From Noviherbaspirillum pedocola (GTDB lineage Bacteria; Pseudomonadota; Gammaproteobacteria; Burkholderiales; Burkholderiaceae_D): a stretch of DNA of 64,000 nt. Below, in pieces: positions 22,522-31,664 of the stretch. A program made the translations under genes and the position numbers. Every line of letters begins with the position of its first letter. Position 1 is the first letter of the stretch. The notes under the pieces are model-generated. The model was not told where the DNA came from. It saw nothing but the letters and a program-made list of their open reading frames with translations, and did not search any database. The stretch is from contig NZ_JAEPBG010000015.1 in NCBI RefSeq assembly GCF_016632335.1, positions 62,001 to 126,000 of the forward strand. Reading direction: 5' to 3'.

Positions 22522-23262
22522 TCAGGAAGTCGCAGAGTCGGGCGTGGTGTGCGCGGACACGCCTGGTGTATTTTCGTCCGGGGCTATCTGGGTCAGCTGA
22601 TAACCGTAGCCGTAAATCGTCGCCAGCCGATAGCCATGCTCGGGGACGAGATGCAGCTTGGTGCGCACGCGAGACATATGGGTGTCCAGCGTCCGGGATT
22701 GCTGGCCCGGTTCGCTTCGCCACACCTCTTCCATGAGGAAAGCCCGGGATAACGGCCGGCCGAGATGGCGAAACAACAGCAGCGCCAGATCGAATTCGTT
22801 GCTTGTCACAGTGATCGGCTCGCCTGCGCGCGTGATGCGTCTGCGGCGCGTCTCGAACATGAAATCGCCAAAATGCAGCTTTTCTTCAACCGCCAACAAG
22901 GGGTATGCCTGACGCATGAGCACACGAAGCCTGAGCACCAGATCCGTGCGGCGTATCGGTTTGAGCGCGTAGCCATCCGCCCCGGCCGCGAGCGCGTCGA
23001 CGAGCGCTTCTTCATCGGCCCCTCGAAAAAGACAAAAGATCGGCACGGTGGCGGGCAGGCTTTCCCGCAGTAGCCGCACCAGGCCCGGAACCTCTCTTTC
23101 GTTTTGCCACTGCACGAGGATCAGATGAAACGGCTCACGCCGATGCTTCTCCAGAACCTCGCTGATCGCCGTGACCGGCACGCAGTCCAACGCCACCTCG
23201 GCCAGCATGTGACAGACCTCGTCGGCCCGACTGGCGTCATCGTGAAGCAATGCGGTTTTCAT
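22522..23262 (-). CDS. OmpR-type response regulator with atypical receiver
   Basis: A 246-aa protein: receiver (1-120) plus OmpR/PhoB winged helix (about 130-230; VTSNEFDLALLLFRHLG, LMEEVW, TLDTHMSRVRTKL). The acidic pair (LLHDDASRAD) and the Lys (ALKPI) remain, but the usual phospho-Asp site reads LILVQWQ, so phosphorylation as usual is unlikely. Probably an aspartate-less, constitutively active or ligand-driven regulator. It lies downstream of a chemoreceptor on the same strand, with no kinase nearby. Confidence 0.85.
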   Translation of the reverse strand: MKTALLHDDASRADEVCHMLAEVALDCVPVTAISEVLEKHRREPFHLILVQWQNEREVPGLVRLLRESLPATVPIFCLFRGADEEALVDALAAGADGYALKPIRRTDLVLRLRVLMRQAYPLLAVEEKLHFGDFMFETRRRRITRAGEPITVTSNEFDLALLLFRHLGRPLSRAFLMEEVWRSEPGQQSRTLDTHMSRVRTKLHLVPEHGYRLATIYGYGYQLTQIAPDENTPGVSAHTTPDSATS

Positions 23263-23434
23263 AGTAGAGGGGATGGCGCCGGCCGACCCGAATGGCAGCG
23301 GCAGCCAATTGCCCTTGTATCCCTGAATTTAATTATGTTGATTTTCGTCAATATTCCCACAGTTGCAGTTTCTATACACGAATTATTTCAAGCGTGTTGC
23401 AGTTTTGCGAAACCATTGCGGCGCGGGCGAAAAA

Positions 23435-23456
23435 AAACCGGCTCTCAGGCCGGTTT
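23435..23456 (-). terminator. Intrinsic terminator
   Basis: AAACCGG/CCGGTTT stem, long minus-strand T-run, after the chemoreceptor ending at 23475. Confidence 0.8.
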
Positions 23457-23474
23457 CTCGTCACGCGGAAGGAT

Positions 23475-25184
23475 TCAGAATTCCGCCCATTCCTCGCCGC
23501 TATGCGCAGGCACAGGCGAGCGCTGCACGCTGGCCAGCACGCGCGAGCCCGATGGCCGCGCAAGAGAGCGGGCCGGAACGGAGGACTTCACCGCCATGCG
23601 GGGCGCGGTGTGCGGTGCGGCCAAGCCAGCGGCGCTGCTCGACACTTGAAACACGCTCACGGCCTGTGCCAGGCTTGCCGCCTGTTCCTGCAGCGAGGCG
23701 GCTGCGGCAGCGGCTTCTTCCACCAGCGCCGCGTTCTGCTGGGTCACCTGATCCATCTGTGCCACCGCCTGATTCACCTGCTCGATGCCGGCGCTCTGCT
23801 CGGCGCTGGCCGCAGTGATTTCGGCCATCATGTCGGTGACGCGCTGCACGCTGTTCACCACCTCATCCATCGTGCTGCCCGCCAGCGCCGCCTGCTGCGT
23901 GCCGGCATCGACCTTCTCCACGGAGCTGTTGATCAGTTCCTTGATTTCCTTCGCCGCCGCGGCCGAGCGCTGCGCCAGACTGCGCACTTCGCTGGCCACC
24001 ACGGCGAAGCCCCTGCCCTGCTCGCCGGCGCGCGCCGCTTCCACCGCCGCATTCAGCGCCAGGATATTGGTCTGGAAGGCGATGCCGTCGATGGTCGTGA
24101 TGATGTCGGCGATCTTCTTCGACGCGGCATCGATTTCCGCCATTGTCGACACCACTTGGGACACCGCCGCACCGCTGTTCCTGGCCACTTCCGACGCGGT
24201 CTGCGCCAACTGGTTGGCCTGACGCGCATTGTCCGCATTCTGCTTCACGGTCGACGTCAGTTCTTCCATCGACGACGCGGTTTCTTCGAGCGAGGAGGCT
24301 TGCTGCTCGGTGCGGGAAGACAGGTCCATATTGCCGCTGGCGATCTCGCTGGAGGCGGTCGCAATGGTGTCGGTGCTCAGACGGACTTCGGAAACCGTCT
24401 TCAGCAGGCTGGCATTCATGGTCTTGAGAGCGGTCATCAGCGCGCCCACTTCGTCTTTGGACTTGATCTCGATGTCGGCAGTCAGATCGCCCGACGCGAC
24501 TTTCTCGGCAATGCCGACGGCGCCGGTTAGCGGCACGGTAATGCTGCGTGAGAGCAGCCAGCCAAGGATGGCGCTGACTGCCAGGCCCACGATGGCAAAT
24601 CCGATCAGGAGGGTCTTCGCCTCACCGTACACCTTCTCCATGGCTGCATCGGTTTCCTCAAGACGCTTTTTCTGATGGTCGAGAAGAGCCTGCATCGCGT
24701 TCAGATAGGCATTCATCACCGGCAGCATCTCTTTTTGCGAGCGCGCACTGATGTCGGCCGCATCCGCCTTGCCCGATTCTTTCAATGCAAAGAGACTGTT
24801 GCGGATATCTAGATACTTCGCGCGCTGCGCTGTGATGTCGGCAAGCAGTCGCTTGCCTTCCTCGCTTTTGACAAGTTCCTCGAGCTGCTTCTGGATCTTG
24901 TTGTTGCGGTCGCGGCTTTGCTCCATGCCGTCTGCGAAATACCGCTGGTCTTCGGCATCATTGCTCTTGATCCTGGCATAGGTGCGTACGGCGTTGGCGC
25001 TCGTGACGCCCAGCCACTCGGTGACCAATTGCTGCTTGGTGCCGTCTTCCTTTACGGCTTGTTTGGCGTCCATGACGCGCGACAGCTCCCAAATGCCAGT
25101 CACCACCATTGAGGCCATGAGGATCAATACAGCAGCGAAGGCGAGCGCAAGTCGCATACCAATTTTCAGATTTGCAATTCTCAT
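23475..25184 (-). CDS. Methyl-accepting chemotaxis protein (4HB type), second copy
   Basis: A 569-aa chemoreceptor: TM1 about 10-32, periplasmic helical ligand domain, TM2 about 190-212, HAMP, then a signalling domain almost the same as in the receptor at 14542-16260, including the same tip. Ends EEWAEF, a CheR-docking-like tail. The periplasmic half differs strongly, so ligand specificity should differ. Confidence 0.92.
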   Translation of the reverse strand: MRIANLKIGMRLALAFAAVLILMASMVVTGIWELSRVMDAKQAVKEDGTKQQLVTEWLGVTSANAVRTYARIKSNDAEDQRYFADGMEQSRDRNNKIQKQLEELVKSEEGKRLLADITAQRAKYLDIRNSLFALKESGKADAADISARSQKEMLPVMNAYLNAMQALLDHQKKRLEETDAAMEKVYGEAKTLLIGFAIVGLAVSAILGWLLSRSITVPLTGAVGIAEKVASGDLTADIEIKSKDEVGALMTALKTMNASLLKTVSEVRLSTDTIATASSEIASGNMDLSSRTEQQASSLEETASSMEELTSTVKQNADNARQANQLAQTASEVARNSGAAVSQVVSTMAEIDAASKKIADIITTIDGIAFQTNILALNAAVEAARAGEQGRGFAVVASEVRSLAQRSAAAAKEIKELINSSVEKVDAGTQQAALAGSTMDEVVNSVQRVTDMMAEITAASAEQSAGIEQVNQAVAQMDQVTQQNAALVEEAAAAAASLQEQAASLAQAVSVFQVSSSAAGLAAPHTAPRMAVKSSVPARSLARPSGSRVLASVQRSPVPAHSGEEWAEF

Positions 25185-25421
25185 CTTGTTTCAGTTTTAA
25201 AGTTATAAAAGATGCAGCAGATGCGGTATGGATAGGTACGGCTAGGCGCACATCGCTCCTCGTATAAGAAAAGCAATACATAGCGCGTATGTATCGACAT
25301 GGGAAACCGGCCATTCTTGGTGTTTCCTTTCGTAAATAAATTGACCGTGCTCAATAATTACGAAAATGTCGCGTCCGCCGCACTGTTTTGACGCATCTCC
25401 TTTCTGAACGCGCAAGAAAAA

Positions 25422-25445
25422 GCCCACGATCCGAAGATCGTGGGC
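25422..25445 (-). terminator. Intrinsic terminator
   Basis: GCCCACGATC/GATCGTGGGC perfect stem with minus-strand T-run after the gene ending at 25483. Confidence 0.85.
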
Positions 25446-25482
25446 GGTGTTGGGGTTAAAGACGGATTGCGCTGCTGTAGCG

Positions 25483-25923
25483 TTATTTGATGTATCCCGC
25501 TGCCCGGGAATACTCGATATTGCCGGGACCGATATAGACAATGGCGACATCCTGCGCGAGGCATTGGCCGCCGGCGAACGCAAACCGCTCGCCCGCTTCG
25601 ATGGCTTTCAGCGCGTCGTGCCATTTCTTGTACACGACGAATCCCCATTTCTCGCCTTTCTTCATCGAGAAGCGCGGGAACTGCACATCGCGCTGGAACT
25701 CGAGCACTGCGTGGAGCCGCTTTGCCTCCGTGGTTTGCGCCGACCAGTCGCCAATGATCAGGTCGGTGGCTTCCGTCACCGGGATCACCAGTTGGGCATA
25801 GCCGGCATAGTCCACGAACTCGTCCATGTTCATTAGCCAGCCCTTGCGATGGGTTCCGTGGAAGGTGCCGCTGGCTTGTACTCCGTTTGCTTCGATGTCT
25901 GCGACTGAATATTTCGTTTGCAT
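25483..25923 (-). CDS. Hypothetical protein (146 aa)
   Basis: Start at 25923 (MQTKYSVADIEANGVQASG) with GGAG upstream. Contains KKGEKWGFVVYKKWHDALKA and FAFAGGQCLAQDVAIVYIG. Soluble, unrecognised. Its upstream region shares about 45 nt (element, spacing and CCGGC/GCCGG hairpin) with that of the ParB operon. Confidence 0.65.
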   Translation of the reverse strand: MQTKYSVADIEANGVQASGTFHGTHRKGWLMNMDEFVDYAGYAQLVIPVTEATDLIIGDWSAQTTEAKRLHAVLEFQRDVQFPRFSMKKGEKWGFVVYKKWHDALKAIEAGERFAFAGGQCLAQDVAIVYIGPGNIEYSRAAGYIK

Positions 25924-25981
25924 GGATTTCTCCGAGAGTGAATGGGTGATTCCGGCCGAGGCCGGAGTTGCGCTTGCTCGA

Positions 25982-25999
25982 GGAGATGCGAAACACGGG
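25982..25999 (-). promoter_or_regulatory. Bipartite backbone element, copy 8
   Basis: Minus strand CCCGTGTTTCGCATCTCC, 12 nt, CAACTCC, then a CCGGC/GCCGG hairpin. 59 nt upstream of 25923. Confidence 0.65.
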
Positions 26000-26026
26000 C
26001 GCACAAGCCGTGCCGCAAAAGAAAAA

Positions 26027-26054
26027 CGCTCCCGATCGGTGAAGATCGAGAGCG
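26027..26054 (-). terminator. Intrinsic terminator
   Basis: CGCTCcCGATC/GATCGaGAGCG stem with minus-strand T-run after the gene ending at 26072. Confidence 0.8.
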
Positions 26055-26071
26055 TGGTACCGCGATTAAAA

Positions 26072-26731
26072 CTAGGCAGCCAGCGCCATGACATGCCGGA
26101 TCGCTTCATCCGGCCCGCGATGGAGGTTTTCGAGGATGCGGGCAGCGACTTCCCCCTTGAGCCCGATGTTGCCGCAGGCGTAGCCACTGGTGTCGCTTTG
26201 CCTGAGCTTCACCAGCTGGAACGCCGGCGAGAACTGCTTTGCCGAAGCTGTTCCACACAATGCCCACGTTGGTGAGCGCAGTTGCGTGATGGCGTCGAAA
26301 CCGCACGCTTGTAGGTAGCGTTCTCCAAGAAGAATCAGGACCAGGTCCGCGTCGGTATCCAGCACCGCACGGATGCTTTCCCGGATGCCGAGCATGGTGG
26401 CCCATGCGTGGCTTTCCTTTTTCTTCATGCCATTGAACGTCATCTCGTACGGGGCGATAAGCTGCTCCTCCGGGATGAGGCCATAGCCGGCTGACAGGAT
26501 CGAGACGCTGACCGCCGCGCCCTGTTCCCTTGCCGCGTGAACGCCGCGCATCAGACGCACATGCTGCTCGCCCGAATACAGCGCCACGGCGGGCCGCATC
26601 CACTGCGCCAGCTCGGCTTCCCGGCTTCTGATGTGGCTTGCGCCCTTTGCGAAGTCAGCCTGCGTGAGCTGGTTCGGAGGCGAGGCCGTTTTCTTACCGG
26701 TGCAAGAAGTGATGATCGAGACTTTCATCAT
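26072..26731 (-). CDS. DUF6884/YaaA-like protein paired with the TGT-like gene
   Basis: A 219-aa protein beginning MMKVSIITSCTGKKTASP, a cysteine-Gly-Lys-Lys start typical of small proteins near deazaguanine or TGT-like genes, with later VSILSAGYGLIPEEQLIAPY and LVLILLGERYL. A strong AGGAGGGG precedes it, and it begins 6 nt after the TGT-like stop, so the two are one operon. Family assignment is by motif memory. A joint role in base modification is inference. Confidence 0.55.
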   Translation of the reverse strand: MMKVSIITSCTGKKTASPPNQLTQADFAKGASHIRSREAELAQWMRPAVALYSGEQHVRLMRGVHAAREQGAAVSVSILSAGYGLIPEEQLIAPYEMTFNGMKKKESHAWATMLGIRESIRAVLDTDADLVLILLGERYLQACGFDAITQLRSPTWALCGTASAKQFSPAFQLVKLRQSDTSGYACGNIGLKGEVAARILENLHRGPDEAIRHVMALAA

Positions 26732-26737
26732 CCCCTC

Positions 26738-27976
26738 CTACGCGGCCAGCGCCAGCGCGTTGTCCTGCTGCTCGCCACCGTCGAACACGGTGGCCACTGC
26801 GACGGCCCGCATGCGCGCGGACAGCGCCTTCAACGCCGCTTCACCGAAGACATGGTGCAAGCCGCAGGCCCAGAGCATGTTCCACTCCGGATCGATGGCG
26901 TCGACCAGGTCCCTGAGCCCCTCAGCGCTACTGCGGTGCGTTCGGACCCATAGCCTGACGGCCTTGGGCTCGTGCACGCCGTAGAAGCTGGCGATCGCCT
27001 TCACACTGCGCTCGGTCATCCAGCCGCGGCCGCACACCACCTCGTACATCAGCTCGGTCGGATCGAACGATCCTTCCCAAGCCTCGTCTTCGCGCTCCTC
27101 GATCAACCTGCCATGCTCATGGCTGATCGACATTGTCTCCTTGCGCAGTTGGTTCGCGTCACAGGAAACCATGGCGCCGGGGCAGTTTTCCAGGAAGGCA
27201 TACGCGATCCTGAACAACGGCAGGCCCATCGAAGCGCGCCCGAGGATGTGGAAGCGACTGAAGCCGCGGATGGTGGCGATATCGGATAACGCCATTGCCG
27301 CTGCCGCACTGGGAATGCCAAGCGTGATGTCCCGCGTGCCAAGGATGTCCGCTACCGTCTCAGCCGTTACGCCGGCCGGTGTCTGTCCTTTCTGAAGCGG
27401 GACAATGACATTGACGCCGGCGGCGATGTACTCGCCAATCCTGCTGCGATGTTCCTGCAGCAGTTCCAGCGACCATTCCGGATGCGCGAGCACATCCGGC
27501 ATCACCAGCGCCAGGTTGAAGCGATGCGCCTGGGGCAGGCCGTCGACGAGCGCGTCATAGGCAGCAAAAACCTTCTGGAAATCGGCGAGCGGCGTGGTTG
27601 CCTTCCCCTCCTTCCATTTGGCGAACCTGCCATACGCGCCGGAGTCAACGAAGCACTTCCCGCTGCGAGACAGGTAGTCCTTCAGCAGATGCATGACGCG
27701 CGGCCGGATCAGATCGGCCACGACGCCAACATCCTTGCCAGCCGTGATCAGGCCAAGGGCGTCAAAATATGCCGATCCGCCTGAGTGGAAAACAGCACTG
27801 AAACGCTCGGGGCAGACGGTGTCATTCAGGGCAAAGAGGCCGCCCGAGAACACCGGCACCGACTTGTGCGATTTCACGGGGGCCAGCTTCGGCCGTACCG
27901 CTTTCGATACAACAGGGATTTCGCCAAACAGATCATGTTGTGATCGTCCGGCAGTCACGGACTGCAAATGGTTCAT
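26738..27976 (-). CDS. TGT/DpdA-like transglycosylase-fold protein
   Basis: A 412-aa protein whose core resembles the TIM barrel of tRNA-guanine transglycosylases and the DNA transglycosylase DpdA: KCFVDSGAYGRF, FNLALVMPDVLAHPEWS, VNVIVPLQKGQTP, DITLGIPSAAAAM and RFHILGRAS follow in the usual order of strand-end motifs. Such enzymes exchange guanine for 7-deazaguanine bases in tRNA or DNA. No queuosine or preQ0 synthesis genes are present in the window, so any base would come from the host. AGGAG precedes the start. Upstream element copy not clear. Confidence 0.6.
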   Translation of the reverse strand: MNHLQSVTAGRSQHDLFGEIPVVSKAVRPKLAPVKSHKSVPVFSGGLFALNDTVCPERFSAVFHSGGSAYFDALGLITAGKDVGVVADLIRPRVMHLLKDYLSRSGKCFVDSGAYGRFAKWKEGKATTPLADFQKVFAAYDALVDGLPQAHRFNLALVMPDVLAHPEWSLELLQEHRSRIGEYIAAGVNVIVPLQKGQTPAGVTAETVADILGTRDITLGIPSAAAAMALSDIATIRGFSRFHILGRASMGLPLFRIAYAFLENCPGAMVSCDANQLRKETMSISHEHGRLIEEREDEAWEGSFDPTELMYEVVCGRGWMTERSVKAIASFYGVHEPKAVRLWVRTHRSSAEGLRDLVDAIDPEWNMLWACGLHHVFGEAALKALSARMRAVAVATVFDGGEQQDNALALAA

Positions 27977-28138
27977 GATGCTTCTCCTGAGAGGTCATAT
28001 CCGGTCCTTGCGGGAACCTGGATACGGGGTGGGTTGAGGGTCGAGACGTGATTTCCCAAAGCGAGAGTTCGCCGGGCGAATAAGGAATGACCAACAGGAG
28101 AGTGGAAGGCGGAACGAGGAGAAGCGGCTGCGTGGACG

Positions 28139-28166
28139 TTGACCCCGTTGAGACCAACGCTATACT
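28139..28166 (+). promoter_or_regulatory. Promoter with CGTTG-N4-CAACG operator, copy 1
   Basis: TTGACC (28139-28144), 16-nt spacer holding a perfect inverted repeat CGTTG-AGAC-CAACG (28146-28159), TATACT (28161-28166). Drives the RHH-like gene at 28194. Confidence 0.75.
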
Positions 28167-28193
28167 GGGCGCGAACCTATATGACCGCGATCC

Positions 28194-28430
28194 ATGGCCG
28201 AGAAAAAAACCTATGACCGAACCCGCACCGAGCGTAGTCAGCGCCTCGGTGACGAGATCAAGGCCGCCGGCGGCGCTGCCTTTCCGGTTCGATTCCGTAC
28301 TGCCGAAGAGTTGCAGAAGCTACAGGACCTGATCGAGTGGGGCTACGGGGCGAACCGCAACGATGTGCTGCGCCGCCTGGTAGAAGAAAAGCACACCGCC
28401 CTGATGAAGAAGGCCGGCAAAGCCCGATAG
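28194..28430 (+). CDS. Small basic RHH-like DNA-binding protein (78 aa)
   Basis: Charged protein with PVRFRTAEELQKLQDLIEW, then GANRNDVLRRLVEEKHTAL, a strand-helix-helix order consistent with plasmid ribbon-helix-helix repressors. A promoter with an operator between -35 and -10 sits directly upstream, and the same arrangement precedes the next gene, so it may repress both. No ribosome site is obvious; the leader is only about 20 nt. Confidence 0.55.
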   Translation: MAEKKTYDRTRTERSQRLGDEIKAAGGAAFPVRFRTAEELQKLQDLIEWGYGANRNDVLRRLVEEKHTALMKKAGKAR

Positions 28431-28484
28431 CCGCTGACCGATATCGGTTCGTGCTGAGCGTGGGCGCTCCGTTGCTGGCGCTTG

Positions 28485-28512
28485 TTGACACCGTTGGTAT
28501 CAACGCTATACT
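28485..28512 (+). promoter_or_regulatory. Promoter with CGTTG-N4-CAACG operator, copy 2
   Basis: TTGACA (28485-28490), 16-nt spacer with CGTTG-GTAT-CAACG (28492-28505), TATACT (28507-28512). Same architecture as copy 1, 346 bp away. Confidence 0.8.
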
Positions 28513-28553
28513 TTGCCGATCAGCAACTAACACGCGCAAGTGCCAGGTTCCCT

Positions 28554-29447
28554 ATGGGCCAACTATCCCTGTCCTTTGACAGCATTACGATCAACGAGCC
28601 AGCCCGCTCCCAAGAGGCGATTGCCTGCCAGCGGTGGACGCGGCGGCGCATGAGCTTCCGGCCAGCCGGCGAACCATTTCGGCCGGAGCGACACGAAGTC
28701 GTGCTGCTATCCGAATCCGATGCGAAGGCATTCTGCGTGGCGAATCACTATGCCGGCTCGATGCCGCCCGCCCGGCTGCGGGTCGGTTTGATGCGCAAGA
28801 TGCCCTTCGAGGCCGAGGCACTGGTTGGCGCTGCAATCTTCTCGGTGCCGATGCAAAGCGCTGCGCTTTCCAAATACCTGAAGGCGGATATGGAGACAGG
28901 CGTGGAGTTGGGTCGCTTCGTCTGTACCGACGTTGTTGAGGGCAACGGAGAATCGTATTTCATCGCGGCCGCTAACCGCATGCTCCAGCGCGAAACAAAG
29001 ATCAGGGCAGTGGTCAGCTACTGTGATCCGCTACCGCGCATGGATGCGCAGGGCAACGTCGTGAAGCCGGGCCATGTCGGTTCGATCTACATGGCGTCAT
29101 CGGCAAGCCTACTCGGACGCTCGTCGCCACGGACGCTAATCCTGTCGCGCACCGGGCAAGTGATCAGCGAACGGAGTCTTTCGAAGATCCGGAATGATGA
29201 AAGCGGCTCGGCGTACGCGTATCGCCAGTTGCTGGCGGCCGGCGCACCGGAGCGGCAATGGGGAGAAGATCCGGCAGCCTATGTTCGTCGCGCGCTCGCT
29301 TCGGAAGCGTTCACAAGACTGCGGCATCCGGGAAACTGGGTCTATGCATGGGGTTGCGGGAACAAGCTGGAACGCCGACTTGTCCGCGCGCGCATCGGTC
29401 CTGGCCTGCCCTATCCGAAGCGACATCATCCGATGGCAGTCGCTTGA
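28554..29447 (+). CDS. Mom-like / GNAT-fold protein, possible DNA base modifier
   Basis: A 297-aa protein from the ATG at 28554 (MGQLSLSFDSITINEPARS). NHYAGSMPPARLRVGLM, LVGAAIFSVPMQ, ELGRFVCTDVVEGNGESYF and VVSYCDPLPRMDAQG followed by GHVGSIYMAS are hallmarks of a phage/plasmid acetyltransferase-like family that includes Mom-type adenine modifiers, as I remember them. Mom modifies adenine in Mu DNA to resist restriction. Tightly regulated expression (operator-embedded promoter) fits a toxic modifier. An SD-like AGG is 8 nt upstream. The family call needs a profile search. Confidence 0.5.
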   Translation: MGQLSLSFDSITINEPARSQEAIACQRWTRRRMSFRPAGEPFRPERHEVVLLSESDAKAFCVANHYAGSMPPARLRVGLMRKMPFEAEALVGAAIFSVPMQSAALSKYLKADMETGVELGRFVCTDVVEGNGESYFIAAANRMLQRETKIRAVVSYCDPLPRMDAQGNVVKPGHVGSIYMASSASLLGRSSPRTLILSRTGQVISERSLSKIRNDESGSAYAYRQLLAAGAPERQWGEDPAAYVRRALASEAFTRLRHPGNWVYAWGCGNKLERRLVRARIGPGLPYPKRHHPMAVA

Positions 29448-29736
29448 GCGATCGGCAAAAATGATACGGCCGCCGTCGCTAAACCCGGCCTTGGGAGCAG
29501 GTGTACGCGCACCGCAAAACCCCCGTTGCAATGCCTGAAGCTGACATACCGTAGCCGTGCCGCGCCTGGTGGCGTGAAATGGGTATAGATAAAAAAAGGT
29601 TCTTCGCCGATTTGAGGGGATGAGAAACGAACCAAGGACGGTCAGCTGTGGTTCCGGGAGCAATGCGAAAGTTCGACCCCTTGCAGCCCTTCAGGCGGAT
29701 TTCTTGAGTGTCCCCTCCTGGCAGGACACCGGACAA
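29448..29736. other. Intergenic stretch, no gene seen
   Basis: Several short shadow frames, an AT-rich run near 29590, and no promoter or hairpin that I trust. Confidence 0.5.
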
Positions 29737-29964
29737 TCAAATCAAACCCTTCAATGAAAAGCCACGCCAATCGGCGGGCATCTGTCCGCACTGTTTGACT
29801 CTATAGGTGAGAATATTCCGCGCCGGTTCTACACCTTTGCCCATATTCAACGACTTGATATTGGCCGTATTGAACGCACCCTCGCTTTCCGACTCCAAGA
29901 ATTGATCCGCGCAACGACTCTCTGGTTTTGCTGGCAGATGCCGATAGGCAATAGCCAGGTTTGA
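29737..29964 (-). pseudogene. Coding remnant: C-terminal 75 codons of an unknown protein
   Basis: An open minus-strand frame of 75 codons with natural composition (SNLAIAYRHLPAKPESRC ... GQMPADWRGFSLKGLI) ends at a stop at 29737, but is closed by an in-frame TGA just upstream and has no start codon. It looks like the 3' end of a gene lost by deletion or by insertion of the neighbouring lower-GC segment. Family not recognised. Confidence 0.45.
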
Positions 29965-30137
29965 CTCAGATCATCCCGTCAAAGGCACATTCTCAAGGTC
30001 TTTTACGCAGCGCGAAGCGGATGCCGGTCGTGTACTAGCTGACCGGCTAACTCCGGCTACAATCTACCGCTTGACGCTCTTTTCCGTTTGCTTTCTGCTT
30101 CGGATCTGATATTGCCCTTTGGAAAATAAGATCACCC
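29965..30137. other. Upstream region of the KaiC-like gene
   Basis: Lower GC than the preceding backbone. No confident promoter boxes; no ribosome site stronger than AAATAAGATC before 30138. Confidence 0.4.
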
Positions 30138-31664
30138 ATGAGTAACCGCTTGCATTCTGAAAAAAATGTCAAAACATCCCCTCGCGTTCGCACCGGCGTG
30201 CCAGGACTGGACGACATTTTATGCGGCGGATTGTCGCAAAACCGCGTGTATTTGGTAGAAGGCTCTCCGGGCGCCGGCAAAACGACATTGGCCCTTCAGT
30301 TCCTTATGGAAGGCGTTCGAAACGGCGAAAAAGGCCTGTACATCACCTTGTCCGAAACTGCGGAAGAATTGCAAGAGATCGCTGACAGCCATGGGTGGTC
30401 GATTGACAACTTGTCTTTATTTCAGCTTGTCAATGACGTGGGTCTTGATCCCGATTCTGAACAGTCAATTCTGCATCCGTCGGAACTCGAACTCGGCGAA
30501 ACGACGAAGAGCATTATGAACGAGGTGGACCGGGTAAGTCCGGCGCGTGTCGTATTCGATAGCTTGTCCGAAATGCGCCTTTTGGCACAAAATCCATTAC
30601 GCTACCGCCGTCAGATTTTAGCGATTAAGAATTATTTCTCTACTCGAAAATGTACTGTTATTTTGCTGGACGACAAAACAGCGGAGCCGGGTGACCAGCA
30701 ACTGCACAGCATCGCACACGGCGTGATTACACTAGAGCAATTGGCACAAGAATTTGGCAAAGAGCGGCGACGCCTGAATGTCGTGAAAATGCGGGGCATC
30801 AAGTTCCGCGGTGGCTATCATGACTTCATTCTTGATACCGGTGGAATTATGGTATTTCCGCGCCTTATTGCTGCTGAACATGGAAGGGACTTCTCTCCAG
30901 TAATACGCTCTACCGGCTCCTCGGGATTGGACGAACTCTTAGGTGGAGGACTGGTGCCAGGTACAAGCACGCTGTTTGTAGGACCGTCAGGCATCGGTAA
31001 AACGACGCTTTCCATACAGGCGGTCTTAGCAGCTCTCGAACGTGGCGAACGTGCTGCCCTTTATCTGTTTGACGAGGGACTCGGTACGTTGTTTGCACGC
31101 AGTGCAGCGCTTGGAATGAATATTCGCCCCTACATTGATAGCGGTGAATTGCTGATCAAACATATTGATCCAGCCGAGCTGGCGCCTGGTGAGTTTGCCC
31201 ATATGCTGCGCGATTCGGTTGAAAACATTGGTGTGAGCTTTATCGTTATTGACAGTCTGAACGCTTATTTGCAGGCGATGCCCGGAGAAAAGTATCTGAC
31301 GTTGCAAATGCACGAATTGCTGGCGTACTTAAATCAACAAGGCATTACGACTGTTTTGGTACTGGGTCAGCACGGTCTAATCGGCGAGGTGCGCAGCGAA
31401 GTTGACCTCAGTTACCTTAGCGACGCGACTGTGCTGCTTCGCTTCTTCGAAGCTAACGGACTTATGCGCCGGGCCATTACTGTTATAAAAAGTCGCACTA
31501 ATGACCACGCACAATCAATCCATGAGTTGCGTTTTGCTGCCAAGGGCATTGAGATCGGCGCGGCACTTGAAGGTTTTGAGGGAGTGTTGACAGGCCTGCC
31601 GACATATCGTGGCGAAACGCCAATGATGAGTGTGCAGAAAGAAAACAATGTTACGGGAGCATAA
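30138..31664 (+). CDS. KaiC-like RecA-superfamily ATPase (double domain)
   Basis: A 508-aa protein with two KaiC domains: Walker A GSPGAGKTTL at about 38-47 with downstream RVVFDSLSEMRLL, and a second Walker A GPSGIGKTTL at about 281 with FIVIDSLNAYL. Outside cyanobacteria such proteins pair with histidine kinases in stress or signalling roles without a KaiA/KaiB clock. The stop lies inside the next gene's 5' end (ATG at 31651), so the two are coupled. Codon use is more AT-rich than neighbours, suggesting later acquisition. Confidence 0.88.
   Translation: MSNRLHSEKNVKTSPRVRTGVPGLDDILCGGLSQNRVYLVEGSPGAGKTTLALQFLMEGVRNGEKGLYITLSETAEELQEIADSHGWSIDNLSLFQLVNDVGLDPDSEQSILHPSELELGETTKSIMNEVDRVSPARVVFDSLSEMRLLAQNPLRYRRQILAIKNYFSTRKCTVILLDDKTAEPGDQQLHSIAHGVITLEQLAQEFGKERRRLNVVKMRGIKFRGGYHDFILDTGGIMVFPRLIAAEHGRDFSPVIRSTGSSGLDELLGGGLVPGTSTLFVGPSGIGKTTLSIQAVLAALERGERAALYLFDEGLGTLFARSAALGMNIRPYIDSGELLIKHIDPAELAPGEFAHMLRDSVENIGVSFIVIDSLNAYLQAMPGEKYLTLQMHELLAYLNQQGITTVLVLGQHGLIGEVRSEVDLSYLSDATVLLRFFEANGLMRRAITVIKSRTNDHAQSIHELRFAAKGIEIGAALEGFEGVLTGLPTYRGETPMMSVQKENNVTGA

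Noticed and set aside
23292-24530. 412-codon + frame
   Set aside because: Shadow of the second chemoreceptor.
29479-29736. 85-codon minus ORF
   Set aside because: No ribosome site and unnatural composition; it only partly overlaps the better-supported remnant frame.
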